DNA of 64,000 bases from Guyparkeria hydrothermalis (GCF_023555375.1 NZ_JAJSEE010000005.1:167267-231266); one strand, 5' to 3'. Counted from the stretch's first letter, positions 47,853 through 57,454 are shown. The notes: generated by a model not told the origin, from the sequence alone. Translations and numbers: made by a program.

Positions 47853-49139
47853 TCAGAAGACCGCCGTCAATTGAACGGACACTCGGTCGCCAACTCCCTC
47901 GAGATGGGAGTTGGGGCCGGCCGCGTCTGAGCTGAAGTCGCGGAAGGCATAGTTCAGCGTCGCGCGGGTCTTTTTGTTGATGTGGTACTGCACGCCGGCC
48001 GTCCAGGTGTCGAAGGTCGCCTTGTTCGGCTGGTCGACGTTGCGGTTGTAGGTGTCGTAGCGCAATTGCAACTCGAACGGCGTGTTCGGGACGAAGTAGG
48101 CGCCTTCAACGTAGCCACCTTCGGCCTTGAAGTCATTGAACATTGCTTGCGGGGTGTGTTGCCCCTGGAAAATCATCCCCTCGCCCTTGATGTACTCGGC
48201 GCTAACGCGGAATGGGCGTTTGAGATAAAAGGCCCCGATGCCATAACGGGTGCGGTCTTGCTCCTGATTCTTGTCGTAGGCATTGGTGCGCTTGCCGTCC
48301 TGATACCAGCCGAACAGTTTCATGGTCGAGCGCCACGGGCCACCAGCCTTGCCGTCGAAGAGATAGGCCGATGACCAGTACAGGTAAACGTCCTTGTTGC
48401 TGTCGTCGTCCAGTATTTGTACGCCGTTGCCGTTACCCAGCATGGCCGCATAGCTATGTTCCCACTTGCCGGTATCGAAGGAGTCGAAGATCTGGATACC
48501 GGTGTCGCGGTACGCGCCGGCCGACTGGGAAAAACCGTTCATGTCCGCGCTGGGCGTGGTCTGCGGTGGGATATTGCTGTCGCCGTCATCCGGGAAGCGC
48601 TCGAGCAAGAGCTGGTTGGTGACGCTGGTGTAGTTGATGTAGGGCAGGGCGATGATGCCCTGGAGGGCCTCCTCGGCGCCTGGTGTCTTGAACAGGCCGG
48701 CCCGGATGCGTGCGCCCGGGATGTAGTTGAGCGTGACGCTCGCGTCGGTCAGAGCGGGGGTGTAGTCGCCGTAGCGGCCACCGTTGGTGATGGCGTTGTT
48801 ACCAAACTCGGCCAGCAGGAAGTAGTTAACCTTGCCGTCGAGCGGGAAACCGGTGCCGCGGACCCCGATGCGCGCGCGCCTGATGTTGAAGGCCGACTGG
48901 TCGTCGAGCCCCGGCCCGATCAGCTTGGGCGGAATGTAGGTGTCGGTCGGGTGCGCGTCACTGAAGTCCTGCTGGTACTCGGGCTGGATGAAGCCCCAGA
49001 CCTTGGCGCGCGGGGCGTTGTCGGCCTTCTCGGTGCCCTGCAGCATCAGCCAGTTGGCCGCCTGGGCCGAGCCGGCGGCCCCCAGTCCGAGGCAGATGCC
49101 GAGTGCAGTGGCGGTGAGTCGTTGATGCGTGCTCTTCAT
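47853..49139 (-). CDS. Outer-membrane porin, phosphate-selective porin O/P-like
   Basis: A 428-residue protein with a signal peptide ending AGSAQA near residue 27 and a C-terminal Phe (SVQLTAVF) typical of beta-barrels. The body has alternating aromatic strands (FNIRRARIGVRGTGFPLDGKVNYFLLAEFG; FELQLRYDTYNRN), the OprO/OprP pattern. It may carry anions such as phosphate, sulfite or thiosulfate. It lies 115 bases after the DsrE-like gene and probably shares its sigma-dependent promoter. Confidence 0.88.
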   Translation of the reverse strand: MKSTHQRLTATALGICLGLGAAGSAQAANWLMLQGTEKADNAPRAKVWGFIQPEYQQDFSDAHPTDTYIPPKLIGPGLDDQSAFNIRRARIGVRGTGFPLDGKVNYFLLAEFGNNAITNGGRYGDYTPALTDASVTLNYIPGARIRAGLFKTPGAEEALQGIIALPYINYTSVTNQLLLERFPDDGDSNIPPQTTPSADMNGFSQSAGAYRDTGIQIFDSFDTGKWEHSYAAMLGNGNGVQILDDDSNKDVYLYWSSAYLFDGKAGGPWRSTMKLFGWYQDGKRTNAYDKNQEQDRTRYGIGAFYLKRPFRVSAEYIKGEGMIFQGQHTPQAMFNDFKAEGGYVEGAYFVPNTPFELQLRYDTYNRNVDQPNKATFDTWTAGVQYHINKKTRATLNYAFRDFSSDAAGPNSHLEGVGDRVSVQLTAVF

Positions 49140-49254
49140 GGCTCTTTTCTCCTTGTTTCGGCGCAGCCTGTCGATCAGGTCTGTCGCTGCTTTTGCCGTG
49201 GTGGTTCGGTTCTTGTAATTGCCGTCTTCTCGTTATCGATGACCGGGGTGTCGC

Positions 49255-49752
49255 TTACGGCTTGGCGACGAAGTAGCCGGCCTGATTGAGCTTGATCAGG
49301 CGGACGATGCCGGCCGGCACGATGCGCGCAGTGGGGTTAAGCGCCGGCTCGCGGCCGAGTTTCTTGCCCATGTTGGTAATGGTGTTCTTGCAAGCACTGA
49401 AGCGGACACCTTGGTCTGCAAGGGTGGCGATGCGGCCGGCCTGAGCGTTGTCCGCGAATAGCAGGCGAAGACCGGGGCCAAAGGCGACCACCTCGATGTC
49501 GACCCGATCCGGGCCATAGAACTTGAGCAAGTTCTGGGCGACGTTCAGCACCAACGTCTGCTTGAAGGGGTCGGGGTCGCTGATCTGTAGGACCACCCGG
49601 GCATCGGCGAACGGTTTTTCCTTGAGGACCTGGTCGACCGGGTCGGCCGGATCGTTCGCCTGGACGGTCCCTCCGATCGCCAGAGCGGCTAGGAGCACGG
49701 GCGCAAGCAGTGCGTTACGCAGTGCTTTCCGGGCAGCATGGGCCTGTTTCAT
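49255..49752 (-). CDS. Periplasmic DsrE-like protein controlled by the ECF promoter
   Basis: A 165-residue product with a signal peptide ending GGTVQA near residue 32. The mature part has ARVVLQISDPDPFKQTLVLNVAQNLLKFYGPDRVDIEVVAFGPGLRLLF and a conserved cysteine in VRFSACKNTITNMGKK (about 124), the DsrE-fold outline. It resembles the periplasmic domain of the anti-sigma factor encoded opposite. The promoter at 49854-49880 drives it, followed by the porin. Confidence 0.88.
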   Translation of the reverse strand: MKQAHAARKALRNALLAPVLLAALAIGGTVQANDPADPVDQVLKEKPFADARVVLQISDPDPFKQTLVLNVAQNLLKFYGPDRVDIEVVAFGPGLRLLFADNAQAGRIATLADQGVRFSACKNTITNMGKKLGREPALNPTARIVPAGIVRLIKLNQAGYFVAKP

Positions 49753-49853
49753 GAAGGATTCTCTCCTCGTCTGGTCATGGATTGAGGTTGAAAGTCCCGG
49801 TCATCGCACGTCGTGACATACGGGCGATTTCGATCGGCCGGGTCTTAGGGGGG

Positions 49854-49880
49854 AGACGAGGGTGGGGGTGGGTTTATTCC
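49854..49880 (-). promoter_or_regulatory. Putative ECF sigma promoter for DsrE-porin genes
   Basis: On the minus strand GGAAT (49880-49876), a 17-base spacer (starts AAAC), and CGTCT (49858-49854). It lies about 100 bases before the DsrE start and matches the plus-strand promoter at 49928 in both boxes and spacer length. Confidence 0.75.
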
Positions 49881-49927
49881 CCCGTGATTGAAAGTTTTTC
49901 CCGGAACGGGCAAATGGCATCGAAGGT

Positions 49928-49954
49928 GGAATAAACTGCCGCGCAGATCCGTCT
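49928..49954 (+). promoter_or_regulatory. Putative autoregulatory ECF sigma promoter
   Basis: GGAAT (49928-49932), 17-base spacer (starts AAAC) and CGTCT (49950-49954), 68 bases before the sigma gene start. The GGAAT/CGTCT pattern is typical of ECF targets. Confidence 0.75.
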
Positions 49955-50022
49955 ACCCCCTAGGCGAACAATCAAACAAAAAAGGGACTGCCCCGATTCG
50001 AGAGGTGGGAGAGTGAGGGCAA

Positions 50023-50595
50023 ATGGAGTTGATCAAGTCTGCCTGCCGCGTCTTGACCTTCGGTCACCGTCTGGAACGGGCGCGGCCCCGGCTGTATCGC
50101 ATCGCGTATGCCTGGACCCGGCATCCGGAGCTTGCGGACGACCTGACCCAGGATGTCCTGTATCGGGCCCTGCAGAAACGTCACCAGTTGCGGGACATGG
50201 AGGCATTGGAAGCCTGGCTGGTGCGCATCCTGCACGGTTTCTGGTGTGACCTGTTGCGGAAAAAGTACCCGGATGCGGAACTCGACGAGGTGGTCGATGA
50301 TCCGGCCAATGCCCCCGATCGGATGCACAGCAGTTGGGAACTGGTGCAGAAAGTCCGCAACGCGGTGTCCTCGTTGCCGGTCGGCCAGCGTACCGTTCTG
50401 ACCCTGGTCGATCTCGAAGGGTTTTCTTACCAGACGGTCGCTGAGCTGCTCGATCTGCCGATCGGCACCGTCATGAGCCGCCTTTGTCGGGGACGGCGGC
50501 AGTTGAAGCAGTTGTTGGCCGATCTGGCCGAGAGCGAGCTGGGCGTGGTTGATTCGGGCGACAAGCCCCGTCGGCACCTGCGGAGGGTGGTATGA
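50023..50595 (+). CDS. ECF-family RNA polymerase sigma factor
   Basis: A 190-residue ECF sigma factor. Region 2 (RARPRLYRIAYAWTRHPELADDLTQDVLYRAL) contacts the -10; region 4 (LPVGQRTVLTLVDLEGFSYQTVAELLDLPIGTVMSRLCRGRRQL) contacts the -35. The stop overlaps the anti-sigma start by 4 bases. It is expected to direct its own operon and the DsrE-porin operon. Confidence 0.95.
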   Translation: MELIKSACRVLTFGHRLERARPRLYRIAYAWTRHPELADDLTQDVLYRALQKRHQLRDMEALEAWLVRILHGFWCDLLRKKYPDAELDEVVDDPANAPDRMHSSWELVQKVRNAVSSLPVGQRTVLTLVDLEGFSYQTVAELLDLPIGTVMSRLCRGRRQLKQLLADLAESELGVVDSGDKPRRHLRRVV

Positions 50596-51341
50596 GTACA
50601 TCTGACTTGCATGAAGACGATCGGGAGCACGTGTCGGAGGAGGATCTGAACGCCTTCGTCGACAACCAGCTTGACGCGGAGTCCCGTCGGCGCGTGCGTC
50701 GGGCCATCCGTCGCCACCCGGAACTGGCCCAGGAGGTCTGCGATCTCGATCAGATGAAGGATTGGGTGCAGCAGGCCTATGCCGCGCCGCCGATGGTGCC
50801 GGATCGTTACGCCGGCCGTTCTCGACCTGGCGGTTGGCGTCGGGCTGTGGCCGCGAGTCTGCTCGTGGGGGCTGGGGTGATGATCGGCTGGCTGGCCAGT
50901 TCCGGGTTGCCGACTCCATCCACCGGCCCCGGCACCGTGGCGGAAGCGACGGCGGCGCTGAACGAAGAGACGGCGAAGCAGGACACGCGCATCATCCTGC
51001 ATGTCGGATCGTCCGACCGTCAGACCTTCGACCAGGCTCTCGATACAGCGGAAAGTCTGCTTGCCAACGCCGACAATAACCCCAATTTTCACTTGCAGGT
51101 GTTGGCCAACTCGGGTGGGGTGAACCTCGTGCGGCAGAATGTGACACCGCATGCCCAGCGGATCGCCGCCATGTTGAGGGATCACCCCAACCTGGAATTC
51201 ACCGCTTGCGGCCAGAGTCTCGCGCGCCTACAGCGTGAGGGGGAGGACGTCGCGGTACTGCCGAACGTGGAAGTGGTCGACACGGCCGTAAGCGAGGTGG
51301 TGCGTCGGATGCAGCGTGGCTGGACCTACATCCGTATCTGA
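50592..51341 (+). CDS. Transmembrane anti-sigma factor with periplasmic DsrE-like domain
   Basis: A 249-residue protein. Residues about 14-60 (VSEEDLNAFVDNQLDAESRRRVRRAIRRHPELAQEV) form an anti-sigma domain without a clear HxxxCxxC zinc motif. One membrane helix lies at about 83-105 (AVAASLLVGAGVMIGWLASS). The periplasmic part (about 130-249) is DsrE-like: TRIILHVGSSDRQTFDQALDTAESLL, FHLQVLANSGGVNLV, and the conserved-position Cys in LEFTACGQSLARL. I infer that sulfur modification of this Cys releases sigma. Confidence 0.9.
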   Translation: MSTSDLHEDDREHVSEEDLNAFVDNQLDAESRRRVRRAIRRHPELAQEVCDLDQMKDWVQQAYAAPPMVPDRYAGRSRPGGWRRAVAASLLVGAGVMIGWLASSGLPTPSTGPGTVAEATAALNEETAKQDTRIILHVGSSDRQTFDQALDTAESLLANADNNPNFHLQVLANSGGVNLVRQNVTPHAQRIAAMLRDHPNLEFTACGQSLARLQREGEDVAVLPNVEVVDTAVSEVVRRMQRGWTYIRI

Positions 51342-51368
51342 TCCTCGCTGCTTCGGCCGCATACAGGA

Positions 51369-51395
51369 AGGCCCGCCGAATGGCGGGCCTTTGTT
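51369..51395 (+). terminator. Terminator of the sigma/anti-sigma operon
   Basis: AAGGCCCGCC-GAAT-GGCGGGCCTT then TGTT, 28 bases after the stop. Confidence 0.8.
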
Positions 51396-51417
51396 ATCGG
51401 TTCACCCCGGGCTTGAG

Positions 51418-51876
51418 CTAGCGCTGGTGACGTTCTTCCTCGCGGACCAGGGGTGCCCAGAACAGACGCAGGGCGCCGACCGGCACCGGCTCGCGCGCGT
51501 TGAGGAAGGGCTCGGCGGTGGTGACCAGCACCGGGTGGCGCTCGGTCATCTGCTGCATCCAGTGGATGTCGCGGTAGGAGAGGTAGTCGCCGCTGAAGTG
51601 GGCGGGCAGGGACACCCACTTAGCGATGGTCGCTGCCGGGGCGAGGGCCAGCCAGACGGCCATCGCGATCAGCGGCACGCCCACCCAGGGGTGGCCGTAC
51701 TGGGCCGTGTCGGCCAGAAGCGACCATTGCAGCATGAAGAACGCGCCGGTGAGCGCGATCACGCTGGCGTAGATCCAGCGATGCTTGAGGGCGATCTCGT
51801 AGACGTCCACCAGCCGGGCGATCAGCTCGGGCTGGTAGTCGAATTCGTCGCGCAGGTCGAGGGACGGCTGGGTCAT
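51418..51876 (-). CDS. Small membrane protein of unknown function
   Basis: A 152-residue protein with two hydrophobic segments (YASVIALTGAFFMLQWSLL, about 37-55, and PWVGVPLIAMAVWLALAPAA, about 63-82) and charged ends. I recognise no family. It converges with the anti-sigma gene. Confidence 0.7.
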   Translation of the reverse strand: MTQPSLDLRDEFDYQPELIARLVDVYEIALKHRWIYASVIALTGAFFMLQWSLLADTAQYGHPWVGVPLIAMAVWLALAPAATIAKWVSLPAHFSGDYLSYRDIHWMQQMTERHPVLVTTAEPFLNAREPVPVGALRLFWAPLVREEERHQR

Positions 51877-51997
51877 GCGGACTCCGGGGTTGGCGGTTCC
51901 GGCGGGGTGCCAGGCACCGCCGCCGTGATCGGGAATCCCTTCACCGGATGATAGTTGATGTCGTGGGTCAGGTCAGACCGGCAAGGCCGGCCGGGGT

Positions 51998-52501
51998 TCA
52001 GGTCGGTACGCGGTCGAACACCAGGAACTGGTAGGCGTAGGGGTTCTTGTCGTCCGGGTCGTGACGCGTGGCCTCGGTCAGTTCCCACTCGTCGGGGACG
52101 TAGACCGGGAAGTGCGCGTCGCCCGCGACTTCCACCTCGACCAGCGTGAGATACATCCGGTCGGCGCGGGGCAGGTACTGGTAGTAGATGTTCGCCCCGC
52201 CCATCACCATGGCTTCCTCGCTCTCGTCGAGGTGTTTCTCCGCCTCGGCGAGCGCGGCGTTGAGCGTGTGCACCACGATCACGCCGTCGGCGGCGAAGTC
52301 CTCGTCGCGGGTGACCACGATGTTGGTGCGGCCGGGCAGCGGCTTGCCGATCGACTCGAAGGTCTTGCGCCCCATGATCAGGGGCTTGCCCATGGTCAAC
52401 TGCTTGAAGTGCTTGAGATCGGCCGGCAGCCGCCAGGGAAGCTGGTTGTTGCGACCGATGACCTGGTTGCGGGCCATCGCGGCGATGAGACTGACGCGCA
52501 T
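51998..52501 (-). CDS. folA: FolA, dihydrofolate reductase
   Basis: A 167-residue NADPH-dependent dihydrofolate reductase: SLIAAMARNQVIGRNNQLPWRLPADLKHFK, LIMGRKTFESIGKPLPGRTNIVVTR and MVMGGANIYYQYL are intact. It regenerates tetrahydrofolate consumed by ThyA encoded next door. Confidence 0.96.
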   Translation of the reverse strand: MRVSLIAAMARNQVIGRNNQLPWRLPADLKHFKQLTMGKPLIMGRKTFESIGKPLPGRTNIVVTRDEDFAADGVIVVHTLNAALAEAEKHLDESEEAMVMGGANIYYQYLPRADRMYLTLVEVEVAGDAHFPVYVPDEWELTEATRHDPDDKNPYAYQFLVFDRVPT

Positions 52502-52630
52502 GCGGTTTCCTGCCTTGCGGCATGGTGGTTGAACGGGATCAACCCAGCAGTCTAGCCCAAACGCGGGGGTGGTTCACGTCAATGCGCTCGTCTTGACGCG
52601 CCGCCGTCGTCGTTAGCAGGTCAACCGTCG

Positions 52631-53425
52631 TTAGACGGCGACCTTGGCCTTGATGTGCGGGTGCGGGTCGTAATCGACCAGTTCGAAGTCCTCGAAGACG
52701 AAGTCGTCGATGGTGCGCCGCGTCGGGTTGATGCGCATGGTCGGCAGTGATCGCGGCTCACGGGTGAGCTGCTCGCGTGCCTGGTCGAGATGGTTGTGGT
52801 AGAGGTGGGCATCGCCCAGCGTGTGGACGAACTCGCCCGGCTCGAGATCACAGACCTGCGCGACCATCATGGTCAGCAGGGCGTAGCTTGCGATATTGAA
52901 CGGCACGCCAAGGAAGATGTCCGCGCTGCGCTGATAGAGCTGGCAGGAGAGCCTGCCGTTGGCCACGTAGAACTGGAACAGGAGATGGCAGGGCGGCAGG
53001 GCCATCTCGGGCACGTCGGCCGGGTTCCAGGCCGTGACGATCAGCCGGCGCGAGTCCGGATTGCTCTTGATCTGCTCGATCACCTGGCCGAGCTGGTCGA
53101 TGGTGCCGCCGTCGCGGTCAGGCCAGGAGCGCCACTGCGCGCCGTAGACCGGGCCCAGGTCGCCGTTCTCGTCGGCCCACTCGTTCCAGATGCGCACCCC
53201 GTTGTCCTGCAGGTAGCGCACGTTGGTATCGCCACTGATGAACCACAGCAGCTCGTGGATGATTGAGCGCAGGTGCAGCTTCTTGGTGGTCAGTGCCGGG
53301 AAGCCTGCCGAGAGGTCGAAGCGCATCTGGTGGCCGAAGACGCTGCGCGTGCCGGTGCCGGTGCGGTCGTCGCGGTCCACGCCGTTATCGAGGACGCGCT
53401 GCATCAGGTCGAGATAGGCCTTCAT
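52631..53425 (-). CDS. thyA: ThyA, thymidylate synthase
   Basis: A 264-residue enzyme that methylates dUMP. The catalytic Cys is in [64 protein letters not shown] and the C-terminal HIKAKVAV complete the family pattern. The ATG at 53425 overlaps the lgt stop. Confidence 0.97.
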   Translation of the reverse strand: MKAYLDLMQRVLDNGVDRDDRTGTGTRSVFGHQMRFDLSAGFPALTTKKLHLRSIIHELLWFISGDTNVRYLQDNGVRIWNEWADENGDLGPVYGAQWRSWPDRDGGTIDQLGQVIEQIKSNPDSRRLIVTAWNPADVPEMALPPCHLLFQFYVANGRLSCQLYQRSADIFLGVPFNIASYALLTMMVAQVCDLEPGEFVHTLGDAHLYHNHLDQAREQLTREPRSLPTMRINPTRRTIDDFVFEDFELVDYDPHPHIKAKVAV

Positions 53426-54243
53426 TCGGAACTCGTGGTCGGTTGGGTGTGAGCGGGGCGGTCCATGATACCGCGGCGATAGGCCCAAGCCAGCAGGGCG
53501 ATCCCGGCGACGATCATGGGGGCGGAAAGCAGGTGGCCCATGGTCAGCCAGCCGCCGGCAAGGTAGCCGATGTGCGCATCCGGCTCGCGCACGAACTCCA
53601 CCGCGAAGCGGAACACGCCGTAGCCGAGCAGGAACAGCCCGGAGACCGCCATGCGCGGCCGTGGCTTCATCGAGAACACCCACAGCAGGACGAACAGCAC
53701 CAGCCCCTCGAGGAAGGCCTCGTAGAGCATCGACGGGTGGCGCGGCTCGGGGCCGGCTCCCGGGAAGACCATGCCCCACGGCAGGCTGGTGGGGCTGCCC
53801 CACAGCTCGGCGTTGATGAAGTTGCCGATCCGGCCGAAGAACAGGCCGATGGGCACCAGCGGGGCGATGAAGTCGGTGACCGTGAAGAACGCCAGGCCCT
53901 GCCGGCGTGCGTAGAGGCCCATGGCCACCAGCACGCCCAGTAGCCCGCCATGAAAGCTCATGCCGCCGTCCCAGAGCGCGAACAGGCTCAACGGCGAGTC
54001 GATCAGCATGCCCGGCTGGTAGAAGAGCATGTAGCCGACGCGTCCGCCGACGATCACGCCCAGCGCCCCGTAGAAGAGGAGGTCGTCGACCTGCACCGGG
54101 CTGACCGGCCAGTCGGGGCGACGGGCGCGCAGGCGGGCCAGCGCCCAGGCGCCGGCGAAGCCGAACAGGTACATCAGCCCGTACCAGTGGATGGCCAGCG
54201 GGCCGATCTGCAGGGCGATGGGGTCGATGGCGGGGTAATCCAT
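53422..54243 (-). CDS. lgt: Lgt, prolipoprotein diacylglyceryl transferase
   Basis: A 273-residue inner-membrane enzyme that adds diacylglycerol to lipoproteins. [20 protein letters not shown] (conserved His) and the signature [25 protein letters not shown] are present, with about seven membrane segments. Start ATG at 54243. lgt-thyA-folA is a common gammaproteobacterial cluster. Confidence 0.96.
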   Translation of the reverse strand: MDYPAIDPIALQIGPLAIHWYGLMYLFGFAGAWALARLRARRPDWPVSPVQVDDLLFYGALGVIVGGRVGYMLFYQPGMLIDSPLSLFALWDGGMSFHGGLLGVLVAMGLYARRQGLAFFTVTDFIAPLVPIGLFFGRIGNFINAELWGSPTSLPWGMVFPGAGPEPRHPSMLYEAFLEGLVLFVLLWVFSMKPRPRMAVSGLFLLGYGVFRFAVEFVREPDAHIGYLAGGWLTMGHLLSAPMIVAGIALLAWAYRRGIMDRPAHTQPTTSSE

Positions 54244-54295
54244 GGGCAACGCGGTTCCGCGGTTGTGAATCCGCTGGGAGTCTACCAGTATCCGT

Positions 54296-54471
54296 GGGAA
54301 GGTCTGCACGAAAGCCATGCCGCTCAAGACACGCCCGGCGGGGCCTGGCGAGTCGCCCGTGCTCGGCGTTGCGATGTCTTGACGTGGCCACCGGCACGCC
54401 CGCGACATCGCGCCTTGATCACGAACGACTCGCCAAGCCTTCAGGGGCATGGCTTTCGTGCAGACCTTCCT
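54296..54471 (-). repeat. Cloverleaf intergenic repeat, copy 7 (arm A only, inverted)
   Basis: The outer stem GGAAGGTCTGCACGAAAGCC pairs perfectly with GGCTTTCGTGCAGACCTTCC. Both GGAAGG and AAAGCC differ from the common form and are compensated on the other side. Only arm A is present. It lies between lgt and the DUF255 gene. Confidence 0.9.
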
Positions 54472-54502
54472 TAACCACCCACCTCACGATCAGGGGCACC
54501 GG

Positions 54503-56518
54503 ATGACCAATCCCCGCATGCTCGAATCGACGAGTCCGTACCTCCAGGCCCATGCCGACAACCCGGTCGAGTGGTATGCCTGGACCGACGAGGCGCTCGC
54601 CCGTGCCCGCGACGAGGATCGTCCGATCCTGCTGTCGATCGGTTATGCCGCCTGTCACTGGTGTCACGTGATGGCGCGCGAGAGCTTCTCGAACCCCGAG
54701 ATCGCGGCGGTGATGAACCGGCATTTCGTCAACATCAAGGTCGATCGCGAGGAACGTCCCGATCTCGACAAGACCTTCCAGACGGCCCACGCGCTCCTGA
54801 ATCAGCGCGGTGGCGGCTGGCCGCTGACCGCGTTTCTCAACCCGGACGACCTGACCCCGTTCTTTATCGGTACCTATTTCCCGGCCGAGCCGCGCTTCGG
54901 CATGCCCGGCTTTGCCGACCTGCTCGAGCGGGTGCGCCGTGTCTACCGGGAAAAGCGCGAGCAGACGCGCGAGCAGGGCGTGGCGGTGCATCGGGCCTTG
55001 AGCGCCACCCCGCCGGGCAGTGACCAGCTGCCGCCGGTCGCGATCGCCGATGCCGCCCGTGCCCGCCTCGAGGAGGCGCTGGACGAGGAGCACGGCGGCC
55101 TGGGCGGCGCGCCGAAATTCCCGCAATTGCCGATGCTCGACTTTCTGATCGACGAGGCCGCCGCCCGGGGTGCGGACGGAAACGGGCGACTGGAGCACGC
55201 CGTGGCCGCCCTGTTGGACGGTGGGCTCTTCGACCACCTCGATGGCGGCATTTTCCGCTACTGCGTCGATGTCGACTGGACCATCCCGCACTTCGAGAAA
55301 ATGCTGGTGGATAACGCGCAGTTGCCCGACACCCTGTCGCGCTTTGCCCTGCTGGCACCGGATGACACCGAACGCCGGACCGTGATCGAATCGCTGCTCG
55401 AACGCGGCATCGATCATTTCCTCGACCGCATGCGCCTGGCCGACGGCACCTTCGCCGCGAGTCTGGATGCCGACACCCAGGGTGAGGAGGGCGCCACCTA
55501 CCTGTGGACGCCCGACGAGGCGCGCGAGGTGCTGGAATCGGCCGGGGTCGATCGCGCCGTCATCGAGGGCTTCCTGGACGAGTACGGGCTCGAGCAGCCG
55601 GCGAATTTCGAGGGCAAGTGGCATCTGGCGGCCGTACGTCGTGCCAAACGCGTTGGGGCGGTGCGTCCGCTGGCCGAGGCGATTCGTGGTCCCTTGCTGG
55701 CACGCCGCGACACCCGTCCCCAGCCCAGGCGTGACGACAAGTCCCTGTTGGGGTTGAACGCCCTGCTGGCCACCGGGTTGATACGGGCCGGCAATCGACT
55801 CGGACGGGACGATTGGGGCACCCGTGGACTTGATCTCCTTGATCGACTGGTGCCGACGGTGACGGTCGTGGCGGACCTGCCGACCGGGCATCTCGACGGT
55901 CGCCCGTCGGTGCCCGCCTTTCTCGACGATCTCGCCTTGCTGCTCGAGGCCGAGACCGAGGCCTTCTTCCGCGTGCCCGACGTCGACCGGCTGGCCCGCA
56001 TCGAGGAGATCATCGACACCATCACCGAGCGTTTCGCCGATCCCAGCGGCGCCTTCCGGCTCAGTCACCCGGGCCACGGCGCACCGGTGGCGGGGCTGGT
56101 GGTGTTCACGGACGATGCCCAGCCGGCCGGAAACGCGGTGTTCGCCGACGCGCTCACCCGGCTTGGATATGTCCTGGGGCGGACCGATTGGCTGGAGCGG
56201 GCCGAGGGCATCTTCCGGGCGGCGGCCGGCTCGATCGAGCGGGCACCCCAGGTGCATACCCGCCTGCTCGCCGCCCTGCGGCGCTTCCACCAGCCGGGCA
56301 CGGCGGTGGTGATCAAGGCCCAGGACATGGCCGCCTGGCAGCAGGCGATCGGTGAACTGCGCGCCCGTGGCGTGGCGGTGATCGCCACCGGCAGCGACGA
56401 GGTGCTGGCCGACAAGCCGCTGCCGGAGACCGGCTCGGGGCTGGCCTACGTGTGTCGCGGCACCGCCTGTCTGCCGCCGGAGCCCGACCCCGAAGGCCTG
56501 CTCCGGCAGTTTCGCTAA
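54503..56518 (+). CDS. Thioredoxin-domain DUF255 (YyaL/spermatogenesis-associated protein 20) family protein
   Basis: A 671-residue protein. Residues about 1-160 are a thioredoxin-like DUF255 domain: LESTSPYLQAHADNPVEWYAW, then the active-site-like AACHWCHVMARESF (CHWC) and KVDREERPDLDKTFQ. The rest resembles an alpha/alpha-barrel glycosidase-like fold (GGLGGAPKFPQ; DNAQLPDTLSRFA). Cellular function is unknown. The ATG at 54503 gives the family start. Confidence 0.9.
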   Translation: MTNPRMLESTSPYLQAHADNPVEWYAWTDEALARARDEDRPILLSIGYAACHWCHVMARESFSNPEIAAVMNRHFVNIKVDREERPDLDKTFQTAHALLNQRGGGWPLTAFLNPDDLTPFFIGTYFPAEPRFGMPGFADLLERVRRVYREKREQTREQGVAVHRALSATPPGSDQLPPVAIADAARARLEEALDEEHGGLGGAPKFPQLPMLDFLIDEAAARGADGNGRLEHAVAALLDGGLFDHLDGGIFRYCVDVDWTIPHFEKMLVDNAQLPDTLSRFALLAPDDTERRTVIESLLERGIDHFLDRMRLADGTFAASLDADTQGEEGATYLWTPDEAREVLESAGVDRAVIEGFLDEYGLEQPANFEGKWHLAAVRRAKRVGAVRPLAEAIRGPLLARRDTRPQPRRDDKSLLGLNALLATGLIRAGNRLGRDDWGTRGLDLLDRLVPTVTVVADLPTGHLDGRPSVPAFLDDLALLLEAETEAFFRVPDVDRLARIEEIIDTITERFADPSGAFRLSHPGHGAPVAGLVVFTDDAQPAGNAVFADALTRLGYVLGRTDWLERAEGIFRAAAGSIERAPQVHTRLLAALRRFHQPGTAVVIKAQDMAAWQQAIGELRARGVAVIATGSDEVLADKPLPETGSGLAYVCRGTACLPPEPDPEGLLRQFR

Positions 56519-56647
56519 CCCCGCAGGCGGCGGCGCCGTTCGTCTCCCGAGTGTCATCCCGTCATCGGATCGACATCGTCCCGTCACGATGTTGCCAACT
56601 CCCCTGCCCACCCTTGGTGGAGTCGATACCGTCAGGGGAGACCAACC

Positions 56648-57451
56648 ATGCAGCGAGACCAGGCAAACCGGCGTGGCCGGTTGAATCAGTCGGCGGGGCT
56701 CTCGGTGGCCTTCGCGACCACGACCGCCGATCGCGAGGCCTGTTACCGATTGCGCTACCGGGTGTTCGTCGAGGAGATGGGTGCCGCGATCCCGACCGGA
56801 CACGGCGGCCTGGAGCGCGATGCCTTCGATCCGCACTGCCACCACTTGGCGGTGCGTAATGCCGAGGGCGAGATCGTTGCCTGCACCCGGGTGCTGACCG
56901 ATACCCAGGCCTGCCTGACCGGCGGGTTCTACTCAGAGCAGGAGTTCGATCTGGGCGGGATTCGCAAACTGCCCGGCCGGGTCATGGAGATCGGGCGGAC
57001 CTGTGTCGATCCGGAGTGGCGGCGGGGCGGCACCATCGCCGCGCTCTGGGCGGGGCTGGCCCGTTTCATGGCGGACAACCGGTTTGCCTATCTGATCGGC
57101 TGCGCGTCGATTCCGATGGATGATGGTGGGGCGACGGCCCGTGCGATCACGGACCGCCTGATCGCTCGCCACCTAGCGCCCGCGGAGCGACGGGTCCGGC
57201 CGCGTCGCCCCTTGCCGGCCGCAAGCGCGGCCTCGAACACGACATCAACGCGACTGCCGCCCCTGTTGAAGGCCTACATGCGACTGGGTGCGACGGTCGG
57301 GGGCGAGCCGTGCTGGGACCCGGCGTTCGGTTGCGCCGACCTGTTCATCCTGCTGGAGAGTGCGGACCTGCAGTCGCGCTATCTGCGCCACTTCGTCGAG
57401 CGACGTCGGGCGCCCGAGCCGCGATCGGCCGGGACGCACATCGCAGCCTGA
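56648..57451 (+). CDS. OlsB-like GNAT acyltransferase
   Basis: A 267-residue GNAT protein related to OlsB, which attaches a 3-hydroxyacyl chain to ornithine to make lyso-ornithine lipid. YRLRYRVFVEEMG, a large HHLAVRN core and MEIGRTCVDPEWRRGGTIAALWAGL match the family. The C-terminal 90 residues are Arg/Pro rich. Whether ornithine or another amine is acylated cannot be told. An OlsA partner is not in the window. Confidence 0.75.
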   Translation: MQRDQANRRGRLNQSAGLSVAFATTTADREACYRLRYRVFVEEMGAAIPTGHGGLERDAFDPHCHHLAVRNAEGEIVACTRVLTDTQACLTGGFYSEQEFDLGGIRKLPGRVMEIGRTCVDPEWRRGGTIAALWAGLARFMADNRFAYLIGCASIPMDDGGATARAITDRLIARHLAPAERRVRPRRPLPAASAASNTTSTRLPPLLKAYMRLGATVGGEPCWDPAFGCADLFILLESADLQSRYLRHFVERRRAPEPRSAGTHIAA

Positions 57452-57454
57452 CGG

